Source of the DNA: Isoetes taiwanensis | Lineage: Eukaryota > Streptophyta > Lycopodiopsida > Isoetales > Isoetaceae | Assembly (NCBI GenBank): GCA_021234155.1 | Contig: JAJEKV010000077.1 | Coordinates: 1,374,627-1,438,626, forward strand | DNA: 64,000 bases | Direction: 5' to 3' | In this document: positions 23,776-35,599 of the stretch, piece after piece | Layout: the number at the start of each line of letters is the position of its first letter | How positions within the stretch are numbered: the first letter of the stretch is position 1 | Notes under the pieces: model-generated | What the model was told of the DNA's origin: nothing | Seen by the model: the letters and a program-made list of their open reading frames with translations, nothing else | Databases searched by the model: none | Made by a program: the position numbers and the translations under genes

Positions 23776-26700
23776 TGTTTCTTCCGTGCGTGAAGGAAAT
23801 GAGCAAGAAATTAATCCTAAAGGCAGGACAAACAGGCTTTTACGGGATTGGGAAGCAGAAGTTGTAGCAAAAATATGGTAGATTTTAAGAAGGAATACTA
23901 GACATACCTGCATTCCTTGCTGCATCAACAATCACTCTGGCAACAATTAACAATGTAACAATTCTTCCCGGCATGGAAAATGTATATAAATAAAATTCAA
24001 ATACAAAAGATTAGGCGGGTTATACATTCATTTTGCAAGACAAGACCGGACATTTCGGCGCAAAGACCAGGACATTTTTGGAAAGACATTTCCTCAAGTC
24101 ACGATCTCCTCCTTTTGAAAACAGTTTCAAATGCTAGATACTCTATTAGCGAAGTTGTGCCTCGGGCGTGCAGTTGATGCCACATGCAAGCATCGATTTG
24201 AAGCTCCATCTTAGCAGGAAGAACTCTCATTTGCCCGACTCATAAATGCCCGATCCTGTTTGCTCGTACGCCTAATGATCCACGGGGATTTTCACGTTGG
24301 ATTAAAATGGATGGCACATCGAATGGGGGATGGCTCCCACGCCCCTTCCTCCTCCTAGGGCTTTATATATGAACCAAGAAGAGAGATAAGCGGGGCTAGG
24401 CTGAATAAGGAACCTTTTTCCAAATCAACACAAAGGTTATCTTTGGTGAGTGCAGTTTAGGCCATGTACGCGTCGCCCGGATCTGCTGGATAGGCTTCAA
24501 AGAAATGCTGCGATTCAAGGCATACAAAATATGCTTGAAATACAAAATATACAAAAACAAAAATGCGAGCATGCACATGCGAGGATGATTAAGCTAAGAT
24601 GTAATGCATAGCCATGGCCAGAAGGTCGAAAGAGGAAAAAATAGAAAGCATAATAGGCCATTCAAGAGGAGGTTTATTTGAGACTCTCTACATCTCAGTG
24701 TTATTTCTTGCCTTATTTAATTTTTCTTGGCAGTAGATCTTAAAAAAAAATAAATCTAATGGAGAGTAATGCCACATCAGTTTTTATGAGGTGGAGGTGC
24801 TCACGTGGATAGCCTAAATTGCAAGGAGGGTTACTTGCGCTTGGTTAAGTTTGGCGTGCTAAAAAAGAGAGGTTACATAATAAAGAATATGTCATAGTTC
24901 ACTCAAAGCGTGGATCTTTGCCGAGAAGAATGGGCTCTTTGAATCACCTAGAATTGTATGGCCGTATTAGGGGCGTTAGGAGAATATTCTATACAAAAAA
25001 ATAAAATAATAATCCTTCTAGAGATACATAGAAACAATGATATGAACTTGGTGTTTAAAGCAACAGTTCCTGCTGGCATTAAATTAAATACTTACTTATC
25101 CGTATGCAAGTGTAATAGTTAAGTTTTTTTAGAGCGGATAAAAGCTAGATGAAACTACTGACTCGGGGTAAAAGAAGAAGAAGGACCAATTGGAGGTAAG
25201 TAGTTCTGAGGTTCTGAATTCACGAGGTTACATAGGTAATTATATATAGGCTAGCAAAAGTAGTTCCTTTTTTTCTCTGTTTTAATTGTATGAAATTAAA
25301 ATGATAGTTCTTCTAGAAACACATAGAGATAGTGATATAAACTAGCATAAACTGGCTGTTTAAAGTAGGCATTAGCGTATAGAGTTTGACGCCTACCATC
25401 TTTTGAATAAGGGCGCATATTATGAAGGTCCATTATGGCAATGTTAATAATAGCTCCATGGGTACTGAGATGAAGAGGAGAGGAAGGCCAGGTGGAAAAA
25501 TAATAAGAATAAGAATAAGAATAGGTTTTTAGCGTCCGCGAGGCTGGGCCGAAGCTGGCGGTGTGAGGGGAATAAAAAGGGCTAAATCTAATGATGGTAT
25601 GTCTTGGAATCATTCCTTGGATAGCAACTTCGGCATTTGTCTGCGGTTGATGCCTCCATGAGCAGTGTTAAGTAGAAGAAGGCCATCAGGAACAAAAAAA
25701 GTTGTTGGAAGGGTGGACAAAGCAACTACACAAAGCGGTTAGTAGTTCATTCCTGTATGATATATGTGAATAGTACCGGTCCTCCATGGAATCATTAGTT
25801 GGACAATAATCAAAATCATTAAACACATCGATTGGAATGCTTGCAGGTGAAAGACGGTCAACCCGTATTTTCACTCATGGAGCAGTTTAGATTTTGGAAT
25901 TGCAATTCAAATCTGACCAACATTAGGGGAAGCTGTTGATTAATATAGCAACGTGAAAACATCTGATGGAGCAAATGCGTACAGCTCTGCATTGTTTTCC
26001 TTTTACGATAATAAGTAAATATGAGAAGCTTCATGGCTGGAGATGGTGGTAATGCACAAATCATTACAAGCTCAGGCGAAGGCAAGATAGCAACCATGTC
26101 AGAAGCCAAAGCAACAATCTGTTACCAACATCACTTTGCTGAAGAAAGCAATGGTTGTTGTTAGTGTTCAAACTTGAGATGAATGCAAATGCTTAAATAC
26201 ACCATATCCAGTCATGCTCTTCATGTAGCTAAGCTCAACTCCTATTTCATGGATGAGGGCTCATACCTACTTTGTTAGCTTGGTGCTTATCCTTCTTCAT
26301 TGGAATGCTGATCCTGGATAAATGACTTCCGTCAACTTGCTTTTTATCCTTCTTCTTTGAAATGCTAATATTGGATAAATGACTTTGATGTTGACGTTCA
26401 GTGAAAGCTACAGTTTCTGCTAGGACAGCTAAATTGTTCTGTGGTAAAACCTTGTCATCTGTCTACACGTCCATTCAAACTTTATTGAACATTAAAATAA
26501 TGAGGAACTAAATATGATTAAATTTGCTTGGATATGTACTATAGCCATAGCATCGGCGGCCCATAAAGGCGACCACGGTATCACCCATACTTATCCTTTT
26601 CCCACCACATTTGCCATGCCTTAAATTTGCAGATATGCTCTAAATTTATTTATCTAAATTTGCCACTTCCAGTAGCAATTTCTCACCTTGATATCAACAC

Positions 26701-26799
26701 TGGATCCTTTAAATTTCCTTGCAAAATGTATAAATCATTGTTCTACGAAGATCATTATGCAATTCCTGTACAACTACCATAAGAAAATTTCAGGGTTAG
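23776..26799. other. Gene-free stretch with a diverged direct repeat
   Basis: No recognisable gene. Two diverged direct copies of about 90 bp occur at 24995-25085 and 25286-25380 (CTTCTAGA.A.ACATAGA, GTTTAAAG). A (AATAAG)n run lies at 25500-25524, next to sequence that could be the 3' end of a tiny LINE fragment on the minus strand. Confidence 0.4.
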
Positions 26800-27111
26800 A
26801 GGTTGTACCACAGTTACGGAAAAGGAAAACGAAAGTAAAACGGCTAGTCATTTTCTGAAAGCGGAAAACGAAAACGGAAAACAGAAACGGCAAAAAAACG
26901 ACAAAGTACTCAAAAGATACAGAATAAGGTCCATTTACTAGAAAATGCTGTTAATTTACTCAAAAACAACATAATAAGAACTTTTGTAGTCATAATAAGA
27001 ACAACTAACACAATTGAAAATGTTTATATATGATAGTCGATATCTTATACTCACTTCACTACATAATTATAGACCAACAGTACTTCAAAGATTGAACATT
27101 ACAATAACAAA

Positions 27112-28441
27112 CTAGCATAAATGAAACTTCAAACCAGTCTTCAAGTCTCCAGAATCTCTGTAAGCAACACCTGGAGCAGATAAAGGAATGTAATCTAGTG
27201 AAACATAACAAGTCTCATCCTCATCTATGACATTGTGAGCGGCATCATTAACATCATGGAACCACATCCTCATCGCGTTCATCTTGTTCTTCCACGTCAT
27301 CCTCCCAATCCTATGGTTCTAGAATGCTTTTCTTCTTTGCAAAGCCAATGTAAGGCTCCCTTTTTTGTCTTTGACCTTTGAAGCAACTTTAAGTTAGCAC
27401 CCACAAACATCAATCGGATGTCCTTGATGGAAGAAGCCTTATTCTTTTTTTTGCTTGCCACATGGTTAAAGACACCTTTGAAAAAGCCTCTCAAGTGGAG
27501 AAGAGGATGCCCTTGGCTAAGAATCACGAACCGCCATAGCTTGCAATTCTAGTGTCTCTCCTCCATACTCCTCCCACCAAAGAGCGGATGCAAACTTGAA
27601 GCGAGCTGCTTGTGCATCCATTGTTCCAAACCTTCCTCCCTTCCACCCATAGATTCCATATTGTTCTCTTGTGATGTGAATTTTATCCACATCTCCAATC
27701 ATCATTTCAAGCACCTTGTCAAAATGACTACACACTTGTGGATCCTGCCATTGCTTGTTTCCTTGGAACTCGGGATCCAAGTAAAATGTTGAAGCTTGAA
27801 TTGGAGCATTGTAATCGTCCCATCTTTTTGCACACAATTGATTCAATTGCTCAAACTTCTCCTCATTCTTCTCCAACTTCTTGGCGTGCCCAATCATCCT
27901 ATGAAGACCCTCATAAACCTTGCCAATGCAAGGGACATTGCTATCAACAAGGCGTAGCATCAATATAATTGGCTCTACAATTAGAATCCGATGCTCAACA
28001 TCAGCCCAAAAATCATCATCAAATACTATCTCATAGCAAGCTTTACCTGTAGCTGAGCGTGCAAGTCTAGACTTGCGATAGCCTTCATCAACAAATAAAC
28101 ATTTCAACACCCAATGCAATTCATGCAACCTTTCTAGCATAATGAAATTGTAACCAAAGCGTGTCTCGCAATACTTAAGCAAACCCTTACCTTTGTGATT
28201 TTCTTGTGTCGACCTTGGGGTGTGCTTTGATTCTTTGAATGCCCATTCACATACGTAACTAGTAATTTCCCTTTCTGCACCAAGCATCTGATAGGCTTGC
28301 AACATCCTTCAGCAAGTTGTTAAGACAATGAGCAATGCATGGGCAAAAGAAAATCATGAATGCATGTTTGGCTCCTGGAATGTTTCCATTGGATGCAAAG
28401 GCTTGTAAATATATCCTTTGAATCTTCCCAGCTTGCAGCAA
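27112..28441 (-). pseudogene. hAT transposase, C-terminal two thirds, frame-broken
   Basis: The minus strand first reads FFCPCIAHCLNNLLKDVA (28441-28270), the conserved CxAHCLNLxLxD block of hAT/DUF659 transposases. After a frameshift comes a 262-codon frame (28305-27517) with GLLKYCETRFGYNFIMLERL, DDDFWADVEHRI, MLRLVDSNVPCIGKVYEG, STFYLDPEFQ and FKFASALWWEEYG. The final dimerisation-like part lies in another frame (VGANLKLLQR, 27527-27297). The N-terminal BED zinc finger and first part of the RNase H core are absent, so the element could only move with a transposase supplied elsewhere. Confidence 0.8.
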
Positions 28442-28506
28442 GACCTTATCATGATCATACTATACCATGATCATTTTCTGAAATTGCCATGATCATACCA
28501 TAATCA

Positions 28507-28668
28507 TTTTCTGAAATTGGTTGGACAGGCTTCCTCCATAGCCACAACCAGCTGGAAATTCTTAACAGATGCAGTTGTGACACACCCACAAAAATTCAAA
28601 TGCCAACATTGAAGCTGCTCATGCCATCTGAAAGCCTTATTTTTTAATATCAGAGCTCCATCCTTCAC
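28507..28668 (-). pseudogene. Tubby-like protein (TULP) exon fragment captured in the hAT element
   Basis: The minus strand encodes [20 protein letters not shown] followed by [19 protein letters not shown]. Plant Tubby-like proteins have [17 protein letters not shown] and [18 protein letters not shown] at this place, in the C-terminal Tubby barrel that binds phosphoinositides. Only about 50 residues are present. The preceding residues and those after VAMEEACP do not continue the Tubby domain. Substitutions (Arg to Cys in GRVTVAS) suggest decay. It lies between the transposase and the right end of the hAT element. Confidence 0.85.
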
Positions 28669-29008
28669 TAGAATTTCCTCAAAGAATTCAGACTCTGCCC
28701 TGCTGGAATCAACAACAGCCTGTTCCTCACACGATGGGCATACTATCAGATAGTGGAAGCTCAGATAATTTAGCCATGAAAGATAAGGTACTTTAAAATT
28801 TACATAGTTTAAGGTAATTTGAAGGTAAGGTAGGGCTTCCAAAATGCTTGAGCAGGATTCGAGACTATATCCAAGAACCTGAGACTGTATGTGAGCTATA
28901 AATAAAGCTCCATCTGAGAAAATCTGATGTAATCATAAAGCTGGGGATAATCTGAGACCAGTCCACAAATCAGAGACTGATCTGTAACTATGCAAATAAA
29001 GCTTGACA

Positions 29009-29076
29009 AGGAAAAGGAAAAGGAAAAGGAAAAGGAAAAGGAAAAGGAAAAGGAAAAAGGAAAAGGAAAAGGCATG
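29009..29076. repeat. (AAAAGG)n microsatellite
   Basis: About eleven GGAAAA units with one extra A, inside the hAT element. Confidence 0.9.
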
Positions 29077-29562
29077 CACAACACAGTAGACCCCTGATAA
29101 AAATAGATGCCCAAGACCCCTAAATCCGAGTTTGGACTGAAGAAATGATTCTGAAACATATCGTTTAAGCCAAATATAGAATGGTAAATCGGGATTCCAT
29201 GCAAAAGCACCATTGTTTCAGCGCCACAGTAGGTCTACTTCCAGTTTTTTTAGGTTTAACTTTAAAAAAACCATGAACAAAAGGGGTTTTGTGTAACTAT
29301 CTCAAAAGCGATTAAGTTTTAACGGCCGTTTTTTTTTTTTGGTTTCTTCTCCGTGTTTAGTATCTCCAACAAAACCCATTATACTGAAAACGGTCATTTT
29401 CTGAACCGTTTTTTTTTTTTAAAAAGGAGTTTCTTCTCCATTTTTAGTATCTCCATTTTCGTTGGCACCATTTTCCATTTTCAAAACGGCAAGTAAAAAA
29501 AATCTGTTTTTTTTTGAGAAAACGGGCAAAACGGCCATTTTTCAGTCACTATAGGTTGTACC

Positions 29563-30182
29563 TGTGAAAATTTATTTTATCCAAGATAGGCCTATTCTGT
29601 TGGTTACACATCTCAGCCTAGGATCATAGGCATGCCACATAGAAATGGCGGCCATTGCAAGAATGGCATGGAATTCTTGAAGAAGAGCACATTTTGATCA
29701 GAATTCTTGAAAGAAAACCCACAACAAAAGAACATACTATGAAGAATGCTCGGCTTTGAATGCCTGAACAATGCATAGGGCAGAAAATCAATCGATTATC
29801 AAATTTGGAGGGAGAGGGGCGCTTTTTAATCAATACTTAAAGATAGATTTGTAGCTTTGGCAGGAGCGCCGTATTCATGAACTTGTGGTGCACAGATTTC
29901 ATGGATTCTTCATCTTCAAACTCGCAAGATACTGAAAATAACGTGGGAAAAATCCCTTTTTCTCAAATCGGCCAATATTCTTGTTCTTATATAAAGTTCT
30001 TCATTCCAATGTTGTTCTGAAATTGTTTACAAAGCGGAATTTACAACTCAAACCGTAGAAATTGTTGCAATCGTGGAAGAAACCTCTTCCTCCAAAAGTA
30101 AAATTTCTGATACATATTACAGCATTGGTACTGTTAAATGTCTTAAGTACGTCAAACCAATGTGTTGAAACCAGAAACCTAG
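29563..30182. other. 3' flank of the Nudix gene
   Basis: No coding sequence recognised. It lies between the hAT element and the Nudix stop codon and would hold its 3' UTR and poly(A) site. Confidence 0.4.
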
Positions 30183-33100
30183 TTACCATTTCAGCTTCTC
30201 CTGTAAGGAAAGGTATAATGCGGCGCCCCCCTGGTGACAACCTGGCATCCTACTTGATTCCCGGGGTAGATCCACCTAGCATTCAGAAGAAGCTCTTTCA
30301 AAAAACCTAGTGTTTATTTATTTGACATTTCAAAGCCTCAATGGTCGAGCCCGAAGCCATTCTACCTTGGAAACAATACACAATTTGGTAGACTCAAAAG
30401 CATGCTCTGCTGTTCGATAGAATTGAAGAACTTGTGTTGAAGAGAGAGAACACCTGATATAAAAGAATGCAGTTGGCCGAACATTTACTACTCGCCTAGA
30501 AACTCCAATAAATAACGGGTCGCCCTGCAAAAACTTATCATAAAATTATTGCAGATACTAAAGACAGACTCGTGTCACAGTCTCAAGCTCACTTAGATAA
30601 GTACTTTCACTGGTCAGTTATCTGACCTTGCATTATGTTGTTCAAACATATGGCACACTTAAGGCTTATGATAAAACAAGCGTCAGAAATCATGCAAGAA
30701 AATGGTTTTGCCTCCTCACTTTTTCAATGGGGCAGATCTCCATTATACAGATAAAAGAAAAACTACGAAGCATCTGTTTCTATCAGATCTGGAGAGAAAG
30801 GCCACTCTGGAGACTGAGAGTAAGTATCACACAACACCATATGCTACTATAACATCATTTCATGAGCTCTAACAATAGCCAGCTATATGCTAGACCAAAT
30901 GAACAAGCAACTAGTGAGCCACTAACATTTCCCATGTTGCCTCCCTCATCTCACATGGTTAGAACTTTTATATCAGCGGGGCAACCAGTCGCATCTTCAC
31001 TTTCATATTCCTTAGCTTCCAGTTTCACGTTCCAGAAAATCCTGATTGTCTTTGCAGGATAAAACCTTCTCCATCTTCCAGTACATAGTACAATCCAATC
31101 CAATCCTTGCCTGCTCCGTGGTTAAGTGGCCCTGACTTGAGGATATCTGTTACATTCCTGATATACTCTGCTGAGAATTGAACCCATTATTAACATAGAA
31201 TATGCACATGATCTAAGGCATCACATGTCATGTATTCGGTAATATGGCTTTTAATAGGATAACAGGTAAAATTGGCTATCTGCAATAATGAGTACCCTTT
31301 ATCACGGATAACAGGGGTCTTTTCAGTCCCATTGTATCTTACAATTAGTAGTCAGAACAAATGGTTTACTCCTTAAATTTCTATTGCATGCTCCTGCCCT
31401 CTTTCTCAAGCATGTTGTAAACATATACAAGTCCCCAAAAGAAATCAGGATTTTGCAAACAGCGATCATATCATGCAAATCATCCCAAAATTGTTCCACT
31501 GCATGCATGTGCAGGATGAGACAATTATAATACATGAAACACATCATTTCATTTGAGGCTTGGATGGAGCACTATTTACGTAGAAGCAAACTAAACAGAT
31601 TTAGAGTAAGCGCACAACCTTCGTGTATCGTTGAAGACAACACTACACTTTTTACAGACCTACTTTTCTTGTTTGCAACAGGTATTTTACAACAACACTA
31701 CACTTTCAGCAGACATTTTCTAATTTGCAACAGGTAGACTAATACCTTAATCAACAGTGAATTCCAGATAACATACAAAAAATGGTGACATACTAATGAG
31801 CCTGTTGGAATGCCCGTTTCCTCCACGACTTCGCGAATAATGCCTTCAAACATCTCCTTTGCAATCTTACTGTTTAGTTCTTCATTCGCATGTTTTGATG
31901 AATAATCTGAAATTCCTACTTCTTCAGGCTTCCAGTCAAACAAGGGAAACAAACTTTAGAACTGAAAGAAGGAATACTCAACAATAACTTGCTCAGACAT
32001 AAAACCTCAGAATGGCCACCAGGAAAGACAAGATGACCAGGAAACTCTCCCACATTGGAACTCCTTTGCAGTGTTAATATATATGAATCGGCAGTCTCTA
32101 CAATTGCACCATTTCCAAGGGGGCTTGCAGTGTGCTTGCATCTGACAGCATCCTCTGTTACACGGGACGAAATGCAGCAACTAGCATTGTAAGATGGGAC
32201 AAAAATGCCATAATATAATATAAAGAGAAGTGGAGATAAGTCTCGACTAATGTTTCATGTCTTCTTTGGAGCACTTATGAATGGCATAACAAAAAAAGAA
32301 AATTCAGTTCCGAAAAACCCTATAGCATTAAGTCTAAGCACATGAATACTAGGTGGTGTTAATTAACCACTTTATTGCACGATGACCCAGTTCTCCTCAC
32401 GAAGGAAGATAGAACATAGTATCCTTATGAATAGTACAAAAATTGCATGGTACAGATTGCATGGTACAGATTATAATATTCCTGTTACCAGTATTCAAGC
32501 TAAAATGACGCCTTATCTACCAGAGATAAGCAGCCATGCTTTGATTCACAAGGTGGTCAAATAGACATTGTAGAGTCCGACCTGCTGAAAATATTCAAGC
32601 TACAATGACTGCCTTATCTACATCCAGATATGATGATTGGGAAACCTATGTTAGTCCAACCATGCTTTGATTCACAAGGTGATCTCATAAACATTATGGG
32701 GTCCGACCTGCCGAAAATATTAGGAGGAGCTGGCATAGCATGGTAAGTAGCAAATGCTTTTCTTTCATTTTCTTCTTCACTTGCTGAGACTCACCACTTT
32801 ATTGGGCCCTAGGTAAGGATTATTTGCTGGTATGATGACAACTGAAACGGCTGTAAGTACCAATTTCCTTTAAGCTTCATACAGGAAAGATGATCACAAT
32901 GTCTGACATGTTCTTGCAGTCATACATGTATTCAGAAAAATCAAAACATAATAAGCAATTAAACCGTAAAGCCAATAATGGTTAAAGAAGCTATTAAAGA
33001 GTGAACAACAAGTAGGTACCTGTATCTGATGTTAAATACTCTTTCCAATGAGATGATAAATTTGTGCCAACAAACGTTCTGTAAAAGCAAATAAAGTTCT

Positions 33101-33826
33101 GAAAATTCTTCTGATTTTCCACTTTATTTCAAAGAAGAACAAGCATGCTCAACTGGCACTTTATCACACTGTCTAAAAATATCCGCAGTAATTTGTATTT
33201 TATACAGTAGAATCAACTGCAATATTACCATCAAACAATATGGGATCATTTCCATGAATGACATTATCCATTTGGTATCGTGGTGGTTATACCTATATTC
33301 AGTGAGCCCAAGAAGAAGAGTGATGAAGACCTCCCCTGCCCCATTTGTAACCATTTGATGGCCTCCATACTAGTAACTGAACAACTGTTAGCTTAAAATA
33401 GGGTACACCAAAGTGGAACGAGTATTAATATCATAGCATACGGAGAATATTGACAAATATGGTCGGGATTTTAAGTGAATTATATGCAAATCATTATACT
33501 CTACCCTGAACTTGGACGCATTGTACAGCGATGAATTTGAGTCCAATCGTTGCTTCCAAACCTGTTTATATGACAAGATTTACATCTCATTATGGAAGAT
33601 CACATAACGAAATGCTTACAGTCTCAATGCTATCCTCAAGAGCTGCATTCGGGTGTGGAACTCGATTATAAACGGCACTGAAATCTACAGACACCTGAAG
33701 AAAGCCATCGATAAGACAACCAAAAATACGCTTCCAGGACTCCTTAAAAAAAAGGGGCAGGACCTGAGAGAGAGGGATGCCCGAGGAACATCTAAGCACC
33801 AGCTCAAACGGCCGTTCTTGCTCCAT
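30183..33826 (-). CDS. Nudix hydrolase, NUDT9 (Arabidopsis)/NUDT22-like, nine exons
   Basis: I built this gene from GT-AG exons whose phases all agree: 33764-33826, 33620-33694, 33505-33561, 33293-33369, 33020-33078, 32006-32154, 31794-31928, 30366-30524 and 30183-30275. Together they make 867 nt, 288 residues plus stop. Landmarks are VSVDFSAVYNRVPHP (exon 2), VWKQRLDSNSSLYNASKFR (3), LLGLTEYR|TFVGTN (4/5), RCKHTASPLGNGAIVET and GEFPGHLVFPGGHSE (6), EMFEGIIREVVEETGIP (7), GVSRRVVNVRPTAFFY (8) and RMPGCHQGGAALY (9). The Nudix box is split by an insertion between GGHSE (156-160) and REVVEETGI (192-200), as in this subfamily. The human relative NUDT22 hydrolyses UDP-glucose and UDP-galactose; I infer the same class of substrate. 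Intron 1 is only 69 bp; intron 7 is 1269 bp. The start at 33826 gives the family N-terminus. It looks intact. Confidence 0.9.
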
Positions 33827-34044
33827 CTTGTATGCAAATTTAGCTCCGGGCAACGCAAAGTAAAAGATCGGCTCCTACGAAGGATGGTACAAGCCAAGGA
33901 AAGGAAGGCCTACCACAAAAGGATACCACAAAAGGAAAAAGGAAATAACTATATAATACCACAAAATAAAGAACTATCATAAGGTAGCTTTTTCAGAGCG
34001 TTCTAATTGCACGCTTTTTTTTTTCAGAGCGTTCTCCTTGCACA
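33827..34044. promoter_or_regulatory. Divergent intergenic region between Nudix and protease genes
   Basis: The 218 bp must serve both starts. TATATAAT at 33950-33957 lies about 88 bp before the protease ATG. A 24-bp unit, TTTTTCAGAGCGTTCT plus TTGCAC with two differences, occurs at 33989-34012 and again at 34020-34043, directly before the ATG. The second unit follows a T run ending in CAG, so it could also mimic a 3' splice site. Confidence 0.5.
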
Positions 34045-35355
34045 ATGGATTATCGGTTGTTTTTGCTTTTATTATTATTGGTTAGGGAAGCATATGGAGA
34101 ACAATATCGTTTTCCATTACGTCATGTAGACAAAGGTCTCCCACTATCAGAAAAGGTTACTCGGGGTTTTGTAAGGAGTCACGATAGACATGAAGCTTGG
34201 CTAACCAAACTCAAACCAGCTCCTGGTGATTATTCAATGCAAGTGGGAATAGGAAACCCACCTAAGTTTTTCTGGCTAACCGCAGACACTGGGAGCGATT
34301 TGGTCTGGGTAAAATGTGGTTCTTGTTTCGAATGCTCAGGCAATGAAAGCAACTGTGTCTCATGTCAAAATTTTTATAATCCTCAGCACTCTAATTCCTT
34401 TTCTATTATTTCCTGTCAGTCCAATTCTAGTATATGCACCCATCTAGGTGGAGCTACTTGCCAAAACTCCATATTGTTAGAACCTCATTCTAAAACACGC
34501 TCTCATCATTCTTCTTCCTATAAAAAGGAGAAAAGGCAATCTACATTGTCAAAGCCTCACGCTCGCCCTCGCCGTTCTTGTTCCTATAAGTGTCAATATA
34601 TTGATGGGTCTTATAGTAGGGGGGAATACATGAAAGATGCCATAACTCTTCGTTCCCCTTCTGGTGCCTCTCGAACTGCAAACATAACTATGGGTTGCTC
34701 TCATAAGATTGTTGACTTTGACACAGATGGGCTTGTGGGGCTGAATCAAGACCCTCATTCTCTTATCTCCCAATTGCCTTTCTTAAATGGAATATTCTCC
34801 TATTGTCTCACCAGTTATGACGGAGATGCAGATAGTACCTTGATCTTCGGAGCCTCACCACATCCTTCGGCTAGTTCTACTCCTATTATTCACAAGGGAG
34901 ACTATCGTGTGCACATGCAAAGTATCACTGTCGGAAATACTACCATCTCTAGATGCAATTCTTCTTTGGATCTCAACCCCCTAGGTACCCTCTTTGATTC
35001 TGGTACTACATTGACTCTGGTAGATAAACAGGTACTCGATGCTATAAAGAGTGTATTAATTGAAGCACTTCCAAATGTTCCCCGAACATCTTCAGATCCA
35101 TTTGACTTCTGTTTTGATGTCTCACATGAACCTGATATAAAGGTCCCTCCCCTCACTCTCCAATTTCGAGGCGCTTCTTTCAGTCCTCCACTACACAACT
35201 ACATGGCTTTCATTGATGAACATACATTGTGCTTGTTGATGTCCCCTTCTCCTCTCGGAATCATTGGAAATATGATGCAACAAAATTATCTTGTTACTCA
35301 TGATACAAAAGCAATGAAGATCTCTTTTGAACCCAAAGATTGTAGCAAGATATGA
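34045..35355 (+). CDS. Nepenthesin-like (A1B) aspartic protease, intronless
   Basis: A 436-residue pepsin-family protease. Residues 1-18 are a signal peptide (LFLLLLLLVREAYG), so it is secreted or vacuolar. The first catalytic motif is DTGSD (Asp81) within FWLTADTGSDLVWVKC. The Cys-rich nepenthesin insert follows (CGSCFECSGNESNCVSC, continuing to about 140). The second catalytic motif is FDSGTT (Asp308), and the C-terminal GIIGNMMQQNYLVTHD block is present near 404-420. The DGSYSRGE segment (167-174) is the flap-side motif. Unusual is a basic Ser/His/Lys/Arg-rich stretch between about 128 and 157 before the CQYIDGS motif. The frame is complete with no introns, as is common for plant A1B genes. 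The in vivo substrate is unknown. Confidence 0.92.
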   Translation: MDYRLFLLLLLLVREAYGEQYRFPLRHVDKGLPLSEKVTRGFVRSHDRHEAWLTKLKPAPGDYSMQVGIGNPPKFFWLTADTGSDLVWVKCGSCFECSGNESNCVSCQNFYNPQHSNSFSIISCQSNSSICTHLGGATCQNSILLEPHSKTRSHHSSSYKKEKRQSTLSKPHARPRRSCSYKCQYIDGSYSRGEYMKDAITLRSPSGASRTANITMGCSHKIVDFDTDGLVGLNQDPHSLISQLPFLNGIFSYCLTSYDGDADSTLIFGASPHPSASSTPIIHKGDYRVHMQSITVGNTTISRCNSSLDLNPLGTLFDSGTTLTLVDKQVLDAIKSVLIEALPNVPRTSSDPFDFCFDVSHEPDIKVPPLTLQFRGASFSPPLHNYMAFIDEHTLCLLMSPSPLGIIGNMMQQNYLVTHDTKAMKISFEPKDCSKI

Positions 35356-35387
35356 CATTTCGTTTGTAGAGAAAATTGAAGTGAGGC

Positions 35388-35580
35388 CCTTCACAACTAC
35401 ATGGCTTTCAATGGTGAAACTACATTGTGCTTGTTGATGTCCCCTTCTCCTCTTGGAATCGTTGGAAATATGATGCAATAAAATTACCTTGTTATTCATG
35501 ATACAAAAGCAATGAAGATCTATTTTAACCCATAGATTGTAGCATATGATGCTTTCTTTGTAGAAAAAATTGATGTCCTT
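35388..35580 (+). pseudogene. Tandem partial duplication of the protease 3' end
   Basis: This block repeats 35190-35385 (last codons plus downstream sequence) at high identity. It shares CAACTACATGGCTTTCA, TTGTGCTTGTTGATGTCCCC, GGAAATATGATGCAA and GATACAAAAGCAATGAAGAT. A CAA codon has become TAA within the ATGATGCAATAA part, and other changes add more stops. It is a dead duplicate, possibly contributing alternative 3' UTR sequence. Confidence 0.85.
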
Positions 35581-35599
35581 GAAATATTCCAGTCTGTCC

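Larger units (their letters stand above)
26810..29552 (-). mobile_element. hAT-family DNA transposon (non-autonomous, gene-capturing)
   Basis: A 2.74-kb element with terminal inverted repeats ACAGTTACGGAAAA (left) and ATAGTGACTGAAAA (right, opposite strand), matching at 11 of 14. It is flanked by AGGTTGTACC on both sides (26800-26809 and 29553-29562). That fits the 8-bp hAT target duplication with two adjoining identical bases. Both subterminal regions are packed with AAACGG/CCGTTT motifs. Inside are a broken hAT transposase (minus), a Tubby-like gene fragment and an (AAAAGG)n run. Confidence 0.85.

Noticed and set aside
34549-34773. Minus-strand frames inside the aspartic protease
   Set aside because: They are shadows of the well-supported protease reading frame.
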